Assembly (NCBI GenBank): GCA_900315345.1 | Contig: OMYP01000007.1 | Coordinates: 245,115 to 309,114, forward strand | Source: an uncultured Selenomonadales bacterium | GTDB lineage: Bacteria > Bacillota > Negativicutes > Acidaminococcales > Acidaminococcaceae | Length of the DNA stretch: 64,000 nucleotides | Direction of reading: 5' to 3' | In this document: in pieces, positions 60,827 to 64,000 of the stretch | Layout of the letters: every line of letters starts with the position of its first letter | Numbering within the stretch: position 1 is the first letter of the stretch | Made by a program: the position numbers and the translations under genes | The notes under the pieces: generated by a model | Databases searched by the model: none | The model's input: only the letters and a program-made list of their open reading frames with translations | Told to the model about the DNA's origin: nothing

Positions 60827-63304
60827 AGTAAGTCCTCCTGTAATTTCATTTTTATTATTGCCGGCGAAATCATTTTCCGCCGCATCAACCAAGTGTAAAC
60901 TGCTAAGCCGGACGGAGACCGTTTGCGTTTCTTCCCTGGATCCTTCCGTTTCGGTAGGCTTAAAGCCTTTCAGCCGCAGCGCATTGGTTACTACGGAAAC
61001 AGAGCTCAGGCTCATAGCCGCCGCGCCAAACATGGGATTCAGATGAATGCCCCAGTGAGCCAGCGCCCCGGCCGCTACCGGAATACACACCACATTATAA
61101 AAGAAAGCCCAGAACAACCCTTCTTTGATCTTTTTGATCACATCTTTGCTGAGACGAACTGCATCCACTGCATCCAAAAGGTCGCTTTTCATCAGCACAA
61201 TATCGGCACTTTCAATGGCTACGTCCGTCCCCGCGCCTATGGCAATGCCTACGTCCGCCCGTGCCAGGGCCGGCGCGTCGTTGATACCGTCGCCAACCAT
61301 GGCCACTTTATGGCCCTGGGCCTGCAAATCAGAAATTACTTTTTCCTTGCCCTCCGGCAACACGCCTGCAATCACATCCGGAATATCCATACGCCTGCGG
61401 ATGGCTTCCGCAGTACGCCGGTTGTCGCCGGTAAGCATCACCACGTTGATGCCCAGCTTCTTAAATCCGGCAATGGCCTGGCGGCTTGTTGCTTTTTCCC
61501 TGTCCGCTACGGCAATCAGTCCCAGCAGTTCCTTATCCTTCACAAACAGGAGAGGCGTCTTACCCTCGTCCGCCAGCCTGTCCAGTTCACCGGATACCGG
61601 GGAAAGATCCACGCCAGCTTCTTCCATCAACTTGTCATTGCCTGCATAATAACGGCTGCCGCCTGTTTCCCCCTGAACGCCCTTGCCAAAAAGAGTAGTA
61701 AAGTTCTGCATCTCGGGAATGACGATCCCTTTTTTCGAAACATATTCCATGACGGCCCCTGCCAGAGGATGGCTGCTGCCATGTTCCAGCCCGGCCGCTG
61801 CTGTCAGCAGGGCCCCGAAAGCCGGATTGGTTTCTTCTTCATTTCCGTAAGGAAGGATCACATCGGTTACCCGGGGCTTTCCTTCCGTAATGGTGCCGGT
61901 TTTATCCAGCACTACCGTATCTAAATTGTGGGCCGTTTCCAGGGCTTCTCCGGATTTGATAAGGATGCCGTTTTCGGCGCCTTTCCCGGTCCCCACCATA
62001 ATCGCCACCGGCGTGGCCAGACCCAAAGCGCAGGGGCAGCTGATAACCAGCACGCTGATAGCGCAGCTGAACGCAAATTCAAAGCTTTCCCCCCACAGCA
62101 GCCAGAAAATACAGGTAGCCAGGGCAATCAACATCACCGCAGGCACAAATACCCCGGCAATTTTATCCGCCATACGGGCAATAGGAGCCTTGCTGCTGCT
62201 GGCTTCATCTACCAACCGGATAATCTGACTGATGGTGCTGTCTTCCCCAACCCGCTGGGCTGTGAAGTGGATGAACCCCGTTTTATTTATGGTGGCGCTG
62301 ATAACCTTGTCCCCCGGCTGCTTTTCCACCGGAATGCTTTCCCCGGTAATGACCGCTTCATCCACGCTGGTGTTACCGCTGATAATAACCCCGTCAGCAG
62401 GGATACTTTCTCCAGGCCGTACGACGATTTCATCGCCTTCCGCCAATTCCTCTACAGGGATGACAACTTCTGCGCCGTTTTGGATCACCGTTGCCTGCTT
62501 CGGCGCCAGATCCATCAGTTTTTCAATGGCGCTGGAGGTTCGACCCTTGGACCGGGCTTCCAGCCACTTGCCAAAGGTGATCAGCGTCACAATCATGCCG
62601 GACGATTCAAAGTACAGGTTCATGCAGTACAGGTCTGCCAAAGCGGTATCGCCATGAGTCAGTCCCCAGCTGATACGATAAATGGCAAAAATACCATACA
62701 CCAGCGCGGCGCCGGATCCTACCGCCACCAAACTGTCCATATTGGGGCCGCCCATGGCCAGGCTTTTAATTCCGCTGATGAAAAACTTTTTATTGACAAT
62801 CAGGATGGGCATCACCAGGATAAATTCCGTAAAGGCCAGCCAAATAGCATTTTCCGTTCCGTAAAAATAATGCTGCAGAACATCCGGTATCCCGAAGCCG
62901 AATAATTTTGCGAACATGGGCGTCATGGAAAGGATCAGCACCGGTACCAGGAATACCAGGGACCAGATCAGCCGATTATACATTTCCGCAATGGCTTCCC
63001 TTGCTGCCTTCACCGCCGGGTTTTCTTCCGTTTTTTCCCTCTTGTCGCCACTGCCCCTGCCCCTGGAAACATTTCCGACATGGCCCGGTTCCGCCATCAA
63101 TTCCGCGCCGTAGCCTGCGTCCACCACTGCTTTGATAATGGCTTCTTCATTTAATTTTCCCTCATCATACTCCACCTGCATAGAATTAGTCAGCAGATTG
63201 ACGCTGGCTTTTTCAATTCCCACCAGCTTGTTCACCGCTTTTTCCACGCGGCTGGAGCAGGCGCTGCAGGTCATACCTGTTACTACGTATTTTTCTTTCT
63301 TCAT
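60623..63304 (-). CDS. copA: Copper-exporting P1B-type ATPase with fused C-terminal CopZ-like domain
   Basis: This 893-residue copper pump has an N-terminal metal-binding domain ([14 protein letters not shown] near residue 8), membrane segments, the transport motif [11 protein letters not shown] near 440, the phosphorylation site DKTGT, the SSHPLAG histidine-proline and [13 protein letters not shown]. The canonical pump ends near LKGFKPTE. A polar linker of about 45 residues and a 67-residue C-terminal heavy-metal domain with [15 protein letters not shown] follow. ATG at 63304 lies seven bases after AAGGA. CsoR-controlled operon with csoR upstream. Confidence 0.95.
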   Translation of the reverse strand: MKKEKYVVTGMTCSACSSRVEKAVNKLVGIEKASVNLLTNSMQVEYDEGKLNEEAIIKAVVDAGYGAELMAEPGHVGNVSRGRGSGDKREKTEENPAVKAAREAIAEMYNRLIWSLVFLVPVLILSMTPMFAKLFGFGIPDVLQHYFYGTENAIWLAFTEFILVMPILIVNKKFFISGIKSLAMGGPNMDSLVAVGSGAALVYGIFAIYRISWGLTHGDTALADLYCMNLYFESSGMIVTLITFGKWLEARSKGRTSSAIEKLMDLAPKQATVIQNGAEVVIPVEELAEGDEIVVRPGESIPADGVIISGNTSVDEAVITGESIPVEKQPGDKVISATINKTGFIHFTAQRVGEDSTISQIIRLVDEASSSKAPIARMADKIAGVFVPAVMLIALATCIFWLLWGESFEFAFSCAISVLVISCPCALGLATPVAIMVGTGKGAENGILIKSGEALETAHNLDTVVLDKTGTITEGKPRVTDVILPYGNEEETNPAFGALLTAAAGLEHGSSHPLAGAVMEYVSKKGIVIPEMQNFTTLFGKGVQGETGGSRYYAGNDKLMEEAGVDLSPVSGELDRLADEGKTPLLFVKDKELLGLIAVADREKATSRQAIAGFKKLGINVVMLTGDNRRTAEAIRRRMDIPDVIAGVLPEGKEKVISDLQAQGHKVAMVGDGINDAPALARADVGIAIGAGTDVAIESADIVLMKSDLLDAVDAVRLSKDVIKKIKEGLFWAFFYNVVCIPVAAGALAHWGIHLNPMFGAAAMSLSSVSVVTNALRLKGFKPTETEGSREETQTVSVRLSSLHLVDAAENDFAGNNKNEITGGLTMEKILKVEGMMCAHCQKHVHDALAKMDGVTAVDVNLEAKTATVQETRDIPVAEFEKVIADAGYELVK

Positions 63305-63431
63305 CATACTGTCCTTCTGCGCAATGCTTCCTTCACTTCTTTCTTTTACTGACATGCTGCACTGCGCACACCGGTTGTTTCACGCTTTTACTGCAAAAAA
63401 CCGAACCGTTCTTCACTCACTGCAGTAATTT

Positions 63432-63749
63432 TCATTTCATCAGTTTCTGAACCGCCGAAACCAGCTCGTCCACCACTTCATCCTTCCCGTTGCGGATATC
63501 ATCTACCACACAGCCGTGTATATGCTGGGCCAGCAGTTCTTTGTTAAATGCGTTCAGAGCGCTCTGGATCGCGCTGACCTGAATCAGGATATCAATGCAG
63601 TACCGGTCTTCTTCCACCATTTTCTCGATACCGCGCACCTGGCCTTCAATCAGTTTCAGGCGGCGGATCATGCTTTTGTATTCTTTACTGTTCACATCCC
63701 TGTGTTTATGCTTCACGCAGTCGCAACAGGATTTTTCTTTTTTTTCCAT
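63432..63749 (-). CDS. csoR: Copper-sensing transcriptional repressor CsoR
   Basis: This 105-residue DUF156 protein has the copper-binding Cys-His-Cys set in EDRYCIDILIQ near residue 52 and AQHIHGCV near 77. A cysteine-rich N-terminal tail (CCDCVKHKHRD) may add metal affinity. Cu(I) binding releases the repressor. AAGGA precedes the ATG. Two operators flank its promoter, and it precedes copA by about 130 bases, on the same strand. Confidence 0.96.
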   Translation of the reverse strand: MEKKEKSCCDCVKHKHRDVNSKEYKSMIRRLKLIEGQVRGIEKMVEEDRYCIDILIQVSAIQSALNAFNKELLAQHIHGCVVDDIRNGKDEVVDELVSAVQKLMK

Positions 63750-63766
63750 TCTCTTTTCCTTCCTCT

Positions 63767-63819
63767 ATACCCCAGAGGGGTATTTCTTTGGACAAAAATA
63801 ATATACCCCAAGGGGGTAT
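63767..63819. promoter_or_regulatory. Two CsoR operators
   Basis: ATACCCCAGAGGGGTAT (63767-63783) and ATACCCCAAGGGGGTAT (63803-63819) are 17-base G/C-rich palindromes of CsoR type. One lies in the promoter spacer and the other near the start of transcription. Confidence 0.9.
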
Positions 63820-63828
63820 ATTTGTCAA
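63800..63828 (-). promoter_or_regulatory. csoR-copA promoter
   Basis: On the minus strand TTGACA (63823-63828) and TATATT (63800-63805) are 17 bases apart. The distal operator fills the spacer, so repressor binding blocks RNA polymerase. Confidence 0.9.
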
Positions 63829-63907
63829 GGGAATTATTGCAATGCGTATGGAATTGCGGATTAAGTAAGTTTATGCGACTTCTTATCCCCGCATTAAAAA
63901 AAGGAAC

Positions 63908-64000
63908 ATAAATAATTTTGTGGTGTGGTCGACCCTATAAACAATATTGTGGTCGATTCCCCCTGTAACAAAATTGTGGTTTCCTCTAAATAATCCTGTG
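63908..64000. repeat. Degenerate tandem repeats at window end
   Basis: Units opening AATTTTGTGGT, AATATTGTGGT, AAAATTGTGGT and AATCCTGTG recur every 20-30 bases, two of them with GGTCGA after the common part. The last is cut by the window edge. It may be the start of a larger repeat or transposon end. Confidence 0.55.

Noticed and set aside
60923..62905. Two long plus-strand frames opposite copA
   Set aside because: They are antisense to the copper pump. No start signals or domains are seen.
63908..64000. CRISPR repeats at the window end
   Set aside because: Units vary in length and sequence and no regular spacer length is visible. Too little is inside the window to decide, so it is listed only as a repeat.

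Overview
The window is a bacterial chromosome segment of roughly 50% G+C (by eye), almost entirely protein-coding. It has one tRNA and no rRNA, phage, transposase or CRISPR array. Gene content points to an anaerobic, outer-membrane-bearing Firmicute of the Negativicutes, and an Acidaminococcus-like organism is my best guess. The grounds are class III ribonucleotide reductase, many exported envelope proteins with Gram-negative-style signals, Firmicute-type Shine-Dalgarno sites, and the order yybS-gdpP-rplI-dnaB-purB-purA, which lies close to oriC in Bacillus. The taxon is inference.

Layout. 0-10 kb: 5'-nucleotidase (5' end outside the window), nrdG and nrdD behind a control region with a promoter, NrdR-like boxes and three perfect DnaA boxes, a four-gene ECF transporter operon, a DMT exporter and htpX. 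10-17 kb: a thioredoxin reductase without a recognisable NADPH-phosphate motif, thioredoxin, a thioredoxin paralogue lacking the first active-site cysteine, an Fsr-like MFS transporter, two tandem L,D-transpeptidase-fold proteins (the second without catalytic residues), a small membrane protein and a lipoprotein NagZ. 17-25 kb: the purA/purB/dnaB/rplI/gdpP/yybS operon. 25-35 kb: an unknown membrane protein, gluQ, a LysM protein divergent from a nicotinamidase with GTTCG-rich operators between them, an exported unknown, an rrf2-cysK-HD-mnmA operon and an exported HAD phosphatase. 35-44 kb: a MATE exporter, a histidine-rich repeat protein, an SH3-tailed exported protein, PAP2, a VanX-like dipeptidase, then a macro-domain fusion protein next to a vWA protein. 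43-53 kb: leuC-leuD-HD, GNAT, an exported nitroreductase, class I aldolase facing a eukaryotic-type hexokinase, an exported deaminase and a redox pair around an HxlR regulator. 53-60 kb: a ClpX-like AAA+ protein without a zinc domain, a dpaL-lysE-deacetylase-MBL-mutT operon, a zinc-ribbon/DUF805 protein and tRNA-Ala. 60-64 kb: csoR-copA with CsoR operators; copA ends in a CopZ-like domain that has its own ribosome binding site.

Functional themes are nucleotide supply and replication (nrdDG, purAB, dnaB, mutT, gdpP), envelope building and turnover (L,D-transpeptidases, NagZ, VanX, PAP2, LysM, deacetylase), redox and copper stress, and small-molecule export. A foldback repeat of about 225 bp occurs once complete, once with a conserved core, and as two end fragments; a compensatory base change in its central hairpin suggests the fold matters.

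The most interesting signals are the DnaA/NrdR architecture upstream of nrdD, the copA/copZ nested gene, the catalytically dead L,D-transpeptidase paralogue, the ClpX-like protein that keeps an IGF loop and a modified pore loop, the macro-domain/vWA pair, and the foldback repeat family.
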